Source of the DNA: Actinoplanes palleronii
GTDB taxonomy: Bacteria > Actinomycetota > Actinomycetes > Mycobacteriales > Micromonosporaceae
NCBI RefSeq assembly: GCF_016862315.1
Contig: NZ_BOMS01000015.1
Span: forward strand, 1 to 64,000
Reading direction: 5' to 3'
DNA length: 64,000 nucleotides
Both the position numbers and the translations under genes were made by a program. Of this stretch, positions 8,971 to 16,927 are shown piece by piece (the first letter of the stretch is position 1; every line of letters starts with the position of its first letter). The notes under the pieces are model-generated. The model did not search any database and was not told the origin of the DNA. It worked only from the letters and a program-made list of their open reading frames with translations.

Positions 8971-8990
8971 ACCCTAAGGAGCCTTACCCG

Positions 8991-9416
8991 ATGCCTCCCA
9001 AGAAGAAGACCCATGAGGTAACCCTCGCGCTTGAGGCGGGTAACGCCGCGATGGTCGACCTCGGTAAGATGCTCGGCCCGACCGGCGCCAACATGCGCGC
9101 CGTCAAGGTCGAGTACGACGAGGCCACGTCGAAGAACCGGGGCGAGATCATCCCGGTCATCGTGAGTGTCTACGAGGACCGCAGCCACACGCTGGTCTAC
9201 AAGACGCCGCCGACCAGCTTCCTGATCCGCAAGGCTCTGGGCATCCAGTCGGGCGCGTCCAACCCGCTGACCCAGCACGTCGGCACGCTCAGTGTCACGC
9301 AGGTCAAGGAGATCGCGGAGCGCAAGATGCCCGACCTCAACGCGAACGACATGGACGCCGCGATTCAGATCGTCAGCGGCACCGCGCGTTCGATGGGTGT
9401 CAAGGTTTCTTCCTGA
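8991..9416 (+). CDS. Divergent, stand-alone ribosomal protein L11 paralogue
   Basis: 141 aa, collinear with ribosomal protein L11 over its full length: SVYEDRSHTLVYKTPP, the C-terminal KMPDLNANDMDAA and the closing GTARSMGVKV are clear. The 23S-binding C-terminal domain is well kept. The N-terminal domain is not: the nearly invariant PPVGPALGQHGVN becomes DLGKMLGPTGAN, with one residue deleted and the thiopeptide-contacting prolines gone. The gene has no rplA partner or secE-nusG context, so it is not the housekeeping copy. ATG 8991 follows AAGGAG by nine bases. It may be a drug-resistant, stress or regulatory L11; which is inference. Confidence 0.85.
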   Translation: MPPKKKTHEVTLALEAGNAAMVDLGKMLGPTGANMRAVKVEYDEATSKNRGEIIPVIVSVYEDRSHTLVYKTPPTSFLIRKALGIQSGASNPLTQHVGTLSVTQVKEIAERKMPDLNANDMDAAIQIVSGTARSMGVKVSS

Positions 9417-9431
9417 CCTCTCATGCGTGCG

Positions 9432-9463
9432 AACGGCCCTGGACCTGACGGTCCGGGGCCGTT
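9432..9463 (+). terminator. Terminator hairpin after the L11 paralogue
   Basis: AACGGCCC-T-GGACC, a four-base loop, GGTCC-G-GGGCCGTT: 13 Watson-Crick pairs plus a G-T pair. It ends 22 bases before the convergent ClpP-like gene and probably serves both strands. Confidence 0.75.
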
Positions 9464-9484
9464 CCCCGTTCCGGGACGTCCCGG

Positions 9485-10108
9485 TCACCGCGCCTTGGGT
9501 GTGACGACCTCGTCGAGCAGGCCGTACTCCAGGGCCTCGGCGGCGCTCAGGGTGCGCCCGGCGGAGAGGTCGTCCTCCACCCGGCTGCGCGGCCGGCCGG
9601 TCAGCTCGGCCAGCCGCACCACGATCTCCTCCAGCTCCCGCAGGTGCTGCCCGGCCGCGGCGGCCACCTCGTCGGCGGTGCCGGTCACCCCGGCGGCCCG
9701 TGGCTCGGTGAGCCGGAACCGGGCGTGCCGGTAGGCGGCCCGGCGGTCGGTGGCCGACAACACGGCCAGGGCGGCGCCGCCGGCCTCCGAGGTGACGAGC
9801 GAGTGCACCGGGGAGACCAGCGCGTCGATCACGTCGACCACCGCGAGCGCGGCGCTCAGATCACCGCCCGGGCAGGCCACGTGCACCTGGATCGGCGCCG
9901 TACCGGCCGCGTCCAGGGTGAGCAGCGCGGCCGAGATGCCGGTCGCCAGGTCGCTGGTGAGCTGGCCGCGCAGCATCACGATGCGCTGGTCGAAGAGTCG
10001 TTCCTCGAGCCAGCCGGGGAAGGCCGGCCCGCCGGGCGGCAGGTCGAACGGCTGCTGCGGCTGGTGCGGCGGGAAACCCCACCGCGACGGATCATGTCTG
10101 AGGTTCAC
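9485..10108 (-). CDS. ClpP-like protein lacking the catalytic triad
   Basis: 207 aa with ClpP fold hallmarks: an N-terminal LEERLFDQRIVMLRGQLT segment, the oxyanion-strand region HVACPGGDLSAALAV, and the C-terminal TLSAAEALEYGLLDEV. However, the nucleophile Ser is absent (TSEAGGAALAV where ClpP has xxAASMG), the His position reads RLTEP rather than MIHQP, and the Asp-containing segment is also changed. The protein is therefore expected to be proteolytically dead, perhaps a structural or adaptor subunit of a mixed Clp ring. It converges on the L11 paralogue. ATG 10108 is the natural start. Confidence 0.82.
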   Translation of the reverse strand: MNLRHDPSRWGFPPHQPQQPFDLPPGGPAFPGWLEERLFDQRIVMLRGQLTSDLATGISAALLTLDAAGTAPIQVHVACPGGDLSAALAVVDVIDALVSPVHSLVTSEAGGAALAVLSATDRRAAYRHARFRLTEPRAAGVTGTADEVAAAAGQHLRELEEIVVRLAELTGRPRSRVEDDLSAGRTLSAAEALEYGLLDEVVTPKAR

Positions 10109-10226
10109 GGAGCGCCTCCACGTTCACCGGTGGGCTTTCGCCAGCGTACGCGGGAGTCTTTCGCCTCGGCGCCGCCTGGGGCACATCGGAAACGTACCGA
10201 TAACCGTGAGCCGCTAGGGTCCCGGC

Positions 10227-10943
10227 ATGTCCGGACCTCGCCGCCGATCCGCGCTGCTGGCGCGCCTGGCGGACCGGCCGGCGGGCAGCGCCCAGAGCGC
10301 GATCGTGGACGACCTGCGGGCGATCATCCTGCACGGTGAGGTACCGCCCGGCTCGGCGATCCCGGTCGACGCGGTCGCCGCCGCGTTCGGGGTCAGCCGG
10401 ATCCCGGTGCGTGAGGCGCTGATGACCCTGATCGGCGAGGGCCTCGTCGACCACCGGCCGAACGGCGGCTACCGGGTGGCCATGATGACCGCCCGGGAGT
10501 TCGGTCAGATCTACCTGGTCCGGGAGGCGCTCGAGTCGGCGGCGCTGCGCGCTGCGGTGGCCGGGGCCACCCCCGAGGACGATCGGCAGGCACGGTCCGC
10601 TCTTCGGTCGCTGGACGCGGCGAGCGAGGCCGACGACGGGGGTACGTCGTACCACCGGGAGAGCCGGCGGTTCCACCTGGCGCTGATCGGTCCGTGCCGG
10701 ATGCGCCGCCTGCTGCACATGCTCGAGGCGGCGTGGAACATGACCGAGCCGTTGCGCCCGATGTCCCATCTGACCGCCGGCGACCGGGAGCTGCTGCACT
10801 CGGACCACGCCGGGATGCTCGCCGCGTTCCTGCGCCGGGACCCGGAGGGGCTCGCCCGGGCCTGCGCCGACCACCATCACCGGCTGCAGGGCTTCATCTC
10901 CGCGCTGCCCCAGCACACCGGACTTTTCGCCGAGGGTGACTGA
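10227..10943 (+). CDS. GntR family (FCD/FadR-type) transcriptional regulator
   Basis: 238 aa. The N-terminal winged helix (about 15-80) shows the GntR pattern AIVDDLRAIILHGEVPPGS followed by AAFGVSRIPVREAL and NGGYRVA. The all-helical C-terminal part (about 95-220) matches an FCD effector-binding domain, including RRFHLALI and a DHAGMLAAF...DHHHRL segment with metal-ligand-like histidines. Ligand and targets are unknown; nothing adjacent is an obvious catabolic gene, though an NCS1 permease and racemase lie 4 kb downstream. Divergent from the ClpP-like gene. Confidence 0.88.
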   Translation: MSGPRRRSALLARLADRPAGSAQSAIVDDLRAIILHGEVPPGSAIPVDAVAAAFGVSRIPVREALMTLIGEGLVDHRPNGGYRVAMMTAREFGQIYLVREALESAALRAAVAGATPEDDRQARSALRSLDAASEADDGGTSYHRESRRFHLALIGPCRMRRLLHMLEAAWNMTEPLRPMSHLTAGDRELLHSDHAGMLAAFLRRDPEGLARACADHHHRLQGFISALPQHTGLFAEGD

Positions 10944-11123
10944 TTTCACATCGTCCACAGTGTGGGAGCCGAGGCCGGTTCGCGGGACCGGGGCGCCGCG
11001 ATGGGAGCGCTCCTGACCTGCCGATCGTGCGGATCGGCGAGGGTTCGACAGATCATTGACGACGGATGGACGGAGTGGTCCGCGTCGCGTGCCTGACAAC
11101 CGGAACCGATCACTGCCGGTACC

Positions 11124-13022
11124 GTGCCGCCAGTGCTGATCGCTGAACGTTACCGCCTGGTAGGACCCTTGGGCCAAGGTGGCATGGGCCGGGTCTGGGC
11201 GGCCCGCGACGAACTGCTCGGCCGGGATGTGGCGATCAAGGAATTGGTGCCACCGGCCGGGCTGACCGAGGACGCCCTGCGCGGGCTCCGTGAGCGGTCC
11301 ATCCGGGAGGCGCGCGCCATCGCCCAGGTGGACCAGGCGAACGTGGTCCGGGTCTTCGACGTGGTGTTCGACTCCGGTGACCCGTGGATCGTGATGGAGC
11401 TGGTGCCGTCCCGGTCGCTCTACGACGTGCTCCAGGCCGAGGGGCCGATGGCGCCGGACCAGGTGGCCCGGGTCGGGCTGGGCGTGCTCGCCGCGCTGCG
11501 GGCCGCGCACCGGGCCGGGCTGCTGCACCGGGACGTGAAGCCGGGCAACGTGCTGCTCGCGCACGACGGCCGGGTGGTGCTGACCGATTTCGGACTGGCC
11601 ACCCTGGCCGGGGACTCCAGCATGACCAGCACCGGTGTGGTGCTCGGTTCGCCGTCCTACCTGGCGCCGGAGCGTGCGCTGGACGCCGAGATCGGGCCGG
11701 CGGCGGATCTGTGGTCGCTGGGGGCGACCCTGTACGCGGCCGTCGAGGGGCGGCCGCCGTACGCGAAGTCGTCGCCGATGGCGACCCTGGCGGCGCTGGC
11801 CACCGAGCTTCCGGCCCCGCCGGCCCGGGCCGGTGCGCTGCGGCCGGCGCTCGTCGCGCTGCTCCAGCGGGACCCGGCACAGCGCGCGGACGCCGAGACG
11901 GCCTACCGGTTGCTGATGGCCGCGGCGGAGCAGGACGGTCCGGCGGCCGCGCAGGCCCGCTTCAACGAGCAGCCGTTCGCGACACCGCCTCTCGCCGCGC
12001 CCGCCGCTGCGCCGGCCGACGGAGCGACCCCGCCCGCCGCCGCGCCGGCCAGCGGAGCGACCCCGCCCGCCGCCGCGGAAGCGACTCCGGTCAACGGGGC
12101 GACCCCGGCCGCGGCGCCGCCGTCCAAGGAAGTGACTCCGGTCAACGGGGCGACCCCGGCCGCGACGCCGCCCGGCAAGGGAGTGACGTCGGCGGACAGC
12201 AGCGCGACCACGGCTGCCGCCGCCGGCCCGGCTCCGGTCGTACCCACAAAGGGGTCGACATCGGCCACCGCGGACCTGGCGCCGGAACGACCTGCCCCCG
12301 CGCCGGCCGGAAGGCCGCGGTGGCGACGCCGCAGCCTGGTGGCCGGAGCGATCCTGTTGATCGTGGCCGGTGTCGGCGCGCAGCAGATGCTCAGCGCACC
12401 CGAGGGCGCGGCCGAGACACAGTCCCCCGGCGTGATCGCGGTGTCCTCCGGACCGGCCCTCACGCCCGCCGGCGCCCCGGCGGCAGTGCCCTCCGCGCGC
12501 CCGACCCGCGCCAACGCGCCCTCCGCGCGCCCCGGAGCCACCACCGGCAAGCCCGCGCAACCCACGAAGCCGCCGGCCGGAACCGTGACCGTGACGGTGA
12601 CCCCCAGCACCGCCAAACCCACCGCGACGACCGCCGCCACCACGACCGAACCGGCGCCGGTCGGGCGGCAGATCCGCAACCACGGCACCGGCACCTGCCT
12701 CTACGCGCCGAGCACCACCGGCCTGCTCAAGCTGTGGGCCTGCACCGGCGCGGCGACGCAGATGTTCAGCTTCCCGGCCGACGGCACCATGCGGGTGCGC
12801 GGGCAGTGCGCGCAGATCTCCAGCACCGCCAACGGCACTCAGCTGCGGCTGGCCGGCTGCACCGGCGGGACCGCGCAGCAGTTCAACTACAACGCGGCGA
12901 GTGACCTGACGAGCGGCTGGGGCTACAAGTGCCTGGACGTGCCGGACGCCAACACCGCGAACGGGGTGACCGCGCAGATCTGGGAGTGCTCCGGCGCCGA
13001 CAACCAGAAATGGACCTACTGA
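11124..13022 (+). CDS. Membrane Ser/Thr protein kinase with ricin-type lectin ectodomain
   Basis: 632 aa. The cytoplasmic kinase domain (about 1-265) is intact: GQGGMGRVW P-loop, catalytic Lys in VAIKEL, HRDVKPGN, DFG and a GSPSYLAPER activation segment. A long Ala/Pro/Thr linker (about 280-400) contains repeated PVNGATPA blocks. One transmembrane helix (about 405-423) leads to a Ser/Thr/Pro-rich stalk and a C-terminal ricin B-like domain (about 514-632), with paired cysteines and a terminal QKW motif. The layout suggests a sensor of external glycans in place of the usual PASTA repeats. GTG 11124 is used; GTG 11133 is an alternative. Confidence 0.9.
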   Translation: MPPVLIAERYRLVGPLGQGGMGRVWAARDELLGRDVAIKELVPPAGLTEDALRGLRERSIREARAIAQVDQANVVRVFDVVFDSGDPWIVMELVPSRSLYDVLQAEGPMAPDQVARVGLGVLAALRAAHRAGLLHRDVKPGNVLLAHDGRVVLTDFGLATLAGDSSMTSTGVVLGSPSYLAPERALDAEIGPAADLWSLGATLYAAVEGRPPYAKSSPMATLAALATELPAPPARAGALRPALVALLQRDPAQRADAETAYRLLMAAAEQDGPAAAQARFNEQPFATPPLAAPAAAPADGATPPAAAPASGATPPAAAEATPVNGATPAAAPPSKEVTPVNGATPAATPPGKGVTSADSSATTAAAAGPAPVVPTKGSTSATADLAPERPAPAPAGRPRWRRRSLVAGAILLIVAGVGAQQMLSAPEGAAETQSPGVIAVSSGPALTPAGAPAAVPSARPTRANAPSARPGATTGKPAQPTKPPAGTVTVTVTPSTAKPTATTAATTTEPAPVGRQIRNHGTGTCLYAPSTTGLLKLWACTGAATQMFSFPADGTMRVRGQCAQISSTANGTQLRLAGCTGGTAQQFNYNAASDLTSGWGYKCLDVPDANTANGVTAQIWECSGADNQKWTY

Positions 13023-13093
13023 GACCTGGAACGGGTGAATTCCGGCCGGTAATGGTGCCCGGTAGGACGACTTTGGCCCAGAATGTCCCCACG

Positions 13094-14074
13094 ATGAAAT
13101 CTTCCGTGCTCACCACCCTGGTCGCCCTCGCCGCCGTCCTCCCGGTCGCGGTGCCCGCCCACGCCGCGCCGCCCGCACCGGACGGCGGCCGGATCTCCCT
13201 CGCGGCGCTCCGGGAGGCCACCCTGGACGTGCCGGCCTGGCCCGCCGACAACGTCCAGGGCCCGTCCGGCCCGCTGCGCTTCCACCACGGCGAGGTGACG
13301 GTCGCGCCGAGGACCGTGCCGGACGGCCGCCCGCCCTACGGGCAGTCGATCGTGATCCTGTCGGTCAGCTACGGCGACATCGACCACGACGGCACCGACG
13401 AGACCCTCGTCGTGCTGGGCTGCCTGATCGAGGGCGGCAGCAAGCAGATCGTCGCCTACGACCGGGACGCCGACGGCCGCATCGTCTCCCGCGGGCAGGT
13501 CGCCGCGACCACCGGCGAGGTCCGCGACCTCAGCAACACCGGCGTCCGGGTCGACGGGTCCGGCGTGGTGACCGCGCGGGTCGCCGACTATCAGCGCTGC
13601 TGCGCCGACCGGACCCCGCAGAGCTGGCAGACCCGCGGGTACGCCCTGCGCGACGGCCGGTTCGCGCAGGTCAGCGGGCCGACCCGGATGCCGCTCAACC
13701 CACGGGTGACCGAGACCCGGCTCACCGCCGACGACCTGATCCTCGGCCGGCCGGTCGGCGGATTCCGGTCCGGCGGCGTCGACGTGACGGTCACCCACCA
13801 CCGGGGCGCCCATCCCGAGCGGGTCACCCTGACGTTCTACCCGCCGGAGGGTCTGGAGCGCTCCGGCAGGTGGCCCAGGGTGACCGGCGGAACGGACTCG
13901 TTCAGCGTGACGGTCGCCGCGCCCGCGGCGGGTGGCAGCGTCACCCACCGGTTCACGTTCCGGCTGCCGGTCGGGGTGTCCGCCGGCGAGCTGGCGATCG
14001 CGCTGGACACCGTGCCGCAGCTGAGCCCGGCGATCCCGTGGCAGGGCAGCGCCACCGCCCGGATCCTCGGGTAG
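13094..14074 (+). CDS. Secreted protein of unknown function
   Basis: 326 aa. A classical signal peptide (MKSSVLTTLVALAAVLPVAVPAHA) is followed by a mature region without transmembrane segments. The only recognisable motif is YGDIDHDGTDETLVVL (about residue 92), an Asp-rich Ca2+-binding loop of the type found in FG-GAP/lipoprotein-like beta repeats. The second half looks like an immunoglobulin-like beta domain. I do not recognise the family. It follows the kinase gene by 71 bases on the same strand and might share its transcript. The chosen ATG begins the signal peptide; upstream frame to 12929 overlaps the kinase gene. Confidence 0.72.
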   Translation: MKSSVLTTLVALAAVLPVAVPAHAAPPAPDGGRISLAALREATLDVPAWPADNVQGPSGPLRFHHGEVTVAPRTVPDGRPPYGQSIVILSVSYGDIDHDGTDETLVVLGCLIEGGSKQIVAYDRDADGRIVSRGQVAATTGEVRDLSNTGVRVDGSGVVTARVADYQRCCADRTPQSWQTRGYALRDGRFAQVSGPTRMPLNPRVTETRLTADDLILGRPVGGFRSGGVDVTVTHHRGAHPERVTLTFYPPEGLERSGRWPRVTGGTDSFSVTVAAPAAGGSVTHRFTFRLPVGVSAGELAIALDTVPQLSPAIPWQGSATARILG

Positions 14075-14210
14075 CCGCCCGGCCTGGTGGGCAGCCGCCC
14101 GGCCTGGTGGGCAGCCGCCCGGCCCGGTGGGCAGCCGCCCGGCCCGGTGGGCAGCCGCCCGGCCCGGTGGGCAGCCGCCCGGCCCGGTGGGTGGCCGCCC
14201 GGCCCGGGCG
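14071..14210. repeat. Seven tandem copies of a 20-bp unit
   Basis: The unit GCAGCCGCCCGGCCCGGTGG is repeated seven times in perfect 20-base register. Units 1 and 2 have GGCCTGG in place of GGCCCGG, and units 1 and 7 diverge at their edges. The first unit contains the TAG stop codon of the secreted protein. The array fills the spacer before the NCS1 permease. Confidence 0.93.
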
Positions 14211-14272
14211 GGTAGCCGAAGATATACATTTCCGCTCATCGCTGTGAAACACCTGGTTCTTAGCGTGTTCGC

Positions 14273-15766
14273 ATGTCCGACACCCTCTCGAGCAAGCCCG
14301 AGGACCTGGTCGAAGCCGCCGGCATGCCGGCGGGCAGCGGCATCATCAAACCCGGATACGACCCCCGCCTGACCAACGAGGACCTGGCCCCGCTGCGCAA
14401 GCAGACCTGGGGCTCCTACAACATCTTCGCGTTCTGGATGTCCGACGTGCACAGCGTCGGCGGGTACGTCACCGCCGGCTCGCTGTTCGCGCTCGGCCTG
14501 TCGAGCTGGCAGGTGCTGGTCTCGCTGGTCGTGGGCATCACGATCGTCTACTTCTTCTGCAACCTGGTGGCCAAGCCGAGCCAGGCGACCGGCGTGCCCT
14601 ACCCGGTGATCAACCGGGTGGCGTTCGGTGTGCTCGGCGCGAACGTCCCGGCCATCATCCGGGGCCTGATCGCGGTGGCCTGGTACGGCATCCAGACGTA
14701 CCTGGCCTCGGCGGCGCTGGACGTCGTCGTGCTGAAGCTCTGGCCCTCGCTGCTGCCCTACGCCGACGTGAACCAGTACGGCTTCCTGGGCCTGCCGCTG
14801 CTCGGCTGGTGCACCTACGCGATCCTCTGGGTGCTGCAGGCCGCGGTGTTCTGGACCGGCATGGAGACCATCCGCCGGTTCATCGACTTCTGCGGCCCGG
14901 CCGTCTACGTGGTGATGTTCGCGCTGACCGGCTACCTGATCTACAAGGCCGGGTGGAGCGCGATCGACCTGAACCTGGGCGAGGTGAAGTACACCGGGCT
15001 CGACGCCGTGCCGATCATGCTGGGTGCGATCGCGCTGGTCGTGTCGTACTTCTCCGGTCCGATGCTGAACTTCGGCGACTTCTCCCGATACGGGAAGTCG
15101 TTCACAGCGGTCAAGAAGGGCAACTTCCTCGGCCTGCCGATCAACTTCCTGATGTTCAGCATCCTGACCGTGGTGACGGCCAGCCTGACCCTCCCGGTCT
15201 TCGGCGAGCTGATCACCGACCCGGTGGCGACGGTGTCCCGGATCGACAGCACGTTCGCGATCGTCCTGGGCGCGCTGACCTTCACGATCGCCACGATCGG
15301 CATCAACATCGTCGCGAACTTCATCTCGCCGGCGTTCGACTTCTCCAACGTCAGTCCGCAACGGATCAGCTGGCGCGCCGGCGGCATGATCGCCGCGGTC
15401 GGCTCGGTGCTGATCACCCCGTGGAACCTCTACAACAACCCGGACGTCATCCACTACACGCTGGAGACGCTCGGCGCCTTCATCGGCCCGCTGTTCGGTG
15501 TGCTGATCGCCGACTACTACCTGGTGCGCAAGCAGCAGGTCGACGTGGACGCGATGTTCACCATGGCGCCGGAGGGCAAGTACTTCTACAAGAACGGCTA
15601 CCACCTGCCGGCGATCATCGCGACCGCGGTGGGCGCGGTCATCGCGATGATCCCGGTGCTCTGGACCGGCGGGCCGGGCATGCACACCATCGCTCAGTAC
15701 AGCTGGTTCATCGGGTGCGGCCTGGGCTTCGTGACCTATCTCGGACTCCTTAAAAAGACCGTCTGA
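14273..15766 (+). CDS. NCS1 family nucleobase/hydantoin:cation symporter
   Basis: 497 aa with about twelve transmembrane segments. Features of the NCS1 family (Mhp1, PucI, allantoin and cytosine permeases) are present: NEDLAPLRKQTWGSYNIFAFWMSD near the N-terminus, the WYGIQTYLAS segment of helix 3, and the GPMLNFGDFSRYGKS loop. The substrate is probably a purine-derived or hydantoin compound because the next gene, overlapping by one base, is a racemase of the hydantoin family. ATG 14273 gives a typical soluble N-terminus. Confidence 0.92.
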   Translation: MSDTLSSKPEDLVEAAGMPAGSGIIKPGYDPRLTNEDLAPLRKQTWGSYNIFAFWMSDVHSVGGYVTAGSLFALGLSSWQVLVSLVVGITIVYFFCNLVAKPSQATGVPYPVINRVAFGVLGANVPAIIRGLIAVAWYGIQTYLASAALDVVVLKLWPSLLPYADVNQYGFLGLPLLGWCTYAILWVLQAAVFWTGMETIRRFIDFCGPAVYVVMFALTGYLIYKAGWSAIDLNLGEVKYTGLDAVPIMLGAIALVVSYFSGPMLNFGDFSRYGKSFTAVKKGNFLGLPINFLMFSILTVVTASLTLPVFGELITDPVATVSRIDSTFAIVLGALTFTIATIGINIVANFISPAFDFSNVSPQRISWRAGGMIAAVGSVLITPWNLYNNPDVIHYTLETLGAFIGPLFGVLIADYYLVRKQQVDVDAMFTMAPEGKYFYKNGYHLPAIIATAVGAVIAMIPVLWTGGPGMHTIAQYSWFIGCGLGFVTYLGLLKKTV

Positions 15767-16497
15767 TGCTGATCAGGGTCATCAATCCCAACACCACGGC
15801 GTCGATGACCGCGTTGATCGAGGCGAGCGCCCGGGCCGTCGCCGGCCCGGGCGTCGTCGTCGAGGGGATCACCCCGGCGATGGGCCCGGCCTCGATCGAG
15901 AGTCACTACGACGAGGCCCTCGCGGTGCCCGGCCTGCTCGCCGAGGTCGCCGCGGGGGAGCGGGCCGGCGCCGACGGCTACGTGATCGCCTGCTTCGGCG
16001 ACCCCGGCCTGGACGCGGCCCGGGAGATCGCCGCCGGGCCGGTGGTCGGCATCGCCGAGGCCGCGATGCATGCGGCCACGCTGCTGGGTCGCGGTTTCAG
16101 CGTGGTGACAACCCTTTCCCGTACGACGGGCAGAGCCCTCGACCTCGCCCACCGCTACGCACCGGCCGGCGCCTGCAAGGGGGTCTGGGCCTGCGACATC
16201 CCGGTCCTGCGACTGGAGCACGACCCGGCCGTCCTGCCCCGGGTCGTGGAACTGGCCCGCACCGCGCTGGCCCGGGACGGCTCCGACGTGATCGTGCTCG
16301 GCTGCGCCGGGATGGCGACGCTCTGCGCCGACGTCTCCGCCGAGCTGGGCGTGCCGGTCGTGGACGGCGTCGCCGCCGCGACCGTGCTGGTCCAGTCCCT
16401 GGTCACGCTGGGCCTGCGCACCTCGAAACGGGACGAGTACGCGTCGCCGCCGGCCAAGGCGTACGCCGGCCTGCTCGCGGAGTTCAGCAGGCGTTGA
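15766..16497 (+). CDS. Asp/Glu/hydantoin racemase family protein
   Basis: 243 aa. The two active-site cysteines expected for the family are visible in VIACFGDPG (about residue 76) and VLGCAGMA (about 184), and the N-terminal RVINPNTT motif is typical of hydantoin and allantoin racemases. It would racemise a 5-substituted hydantoin or allantoin imported by the upstream permease. Its ATG overlaps the permease stop in TGATG, which implies translational coupling. No hydantoinase or carbamoylase is in the window. Confidence 0.9.
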   Translation: MLIRVINPNTTASMTALIEASARAVAGPGVVVEGITPAMGPASIESHYDEALAVPGLLAEVAAGERAGADGYVIACFGDPGLDAAREIAAGPVVGIAEAAMHAATLLGRGFSVVTTLSRTTGRALDLAHRYAPAGACKGVWACDIPVLRLEHDPAVLPRVVELARTALARDGSDVIVLGCAGMATLCADVSAELGVPVVDGVAAATVLVQSLVTLGLRTSKRDEYASPPAKAYAGLLAEFSRR

Positions 16498-16519
16498 GGC
16501 GCCCTGCGACGATGCGGCG

Positions 16520-16866
16520 GTGCTGACGAACATGATCGAGTCCTCGCTGCCCGCCGAGGCCGGCACCGTGCTCGACCTGGCGCCGGGTGGCGCCCCCGGC
16601 TCCTGGCTGACCCTTGACGACACCGGCCGGGTCGGCCGCTGGGACATCGGCTCCGGAACGTGGCGGCACCTCGCCACCGCGGCCCGGCAAGGACAGCTCC
16701 GGCTGCACACCGGCCCCGCCGGACCGCCGGGAACCGCCTCGACGTCTCGGACGTCGCCACCGGCGAGCTGCTCACCGCCGGCGAGCAGGACCTGGACTAC
16801 TTCCACGGCGAGCTCCACCTGAGCCCCGGCGGCGACCGGCGGGTGCGCACGGCCACCTATTTCTGA
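16520..16866 (+). pseudogene. Frameshifted gene remnant, beta-propeller-like
   Basis: Reading from GTG 16520 gives a plausible protein with a WD/PQQ-like strand (TLDDTGRVGRWDIGSGTW) up to about 16731. The natural continuation (NRLDVSDVATGELLTAGEQDLDYFHGELHLS) is in the next frame from 16732 to the TGA at 16864. A one-base loss near a GCCGGACCGCCGGGAACC tract explains both. The predicted product would be about 115 aa and lacks the rest of a propeller, so it is either a decayed fragment or carries a sequencing error. Confidence 0.55.
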
Positions 16867-16927
16867 CCGGCGTGCAACCCGGCGGCAACGGGAGTCGTCA
16901 GGGAGGTGTGACAGCGAAGGAGGCCTT

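Noticed and set aside
8991-9416. L11 paralogue as the housekeeping rplK
   Set aside because: It lacks the usual secE-nusG-rplK-rplA context and the invariant PPVGP motif, so I leave the symbol empty.
10092-15685. Long minus-strand frames opposite the kinase, secreted protein and NCS1 permease
   Set aside because: They lie opposite genes with clear catalytic or membrane motifs and show no motif of their own.
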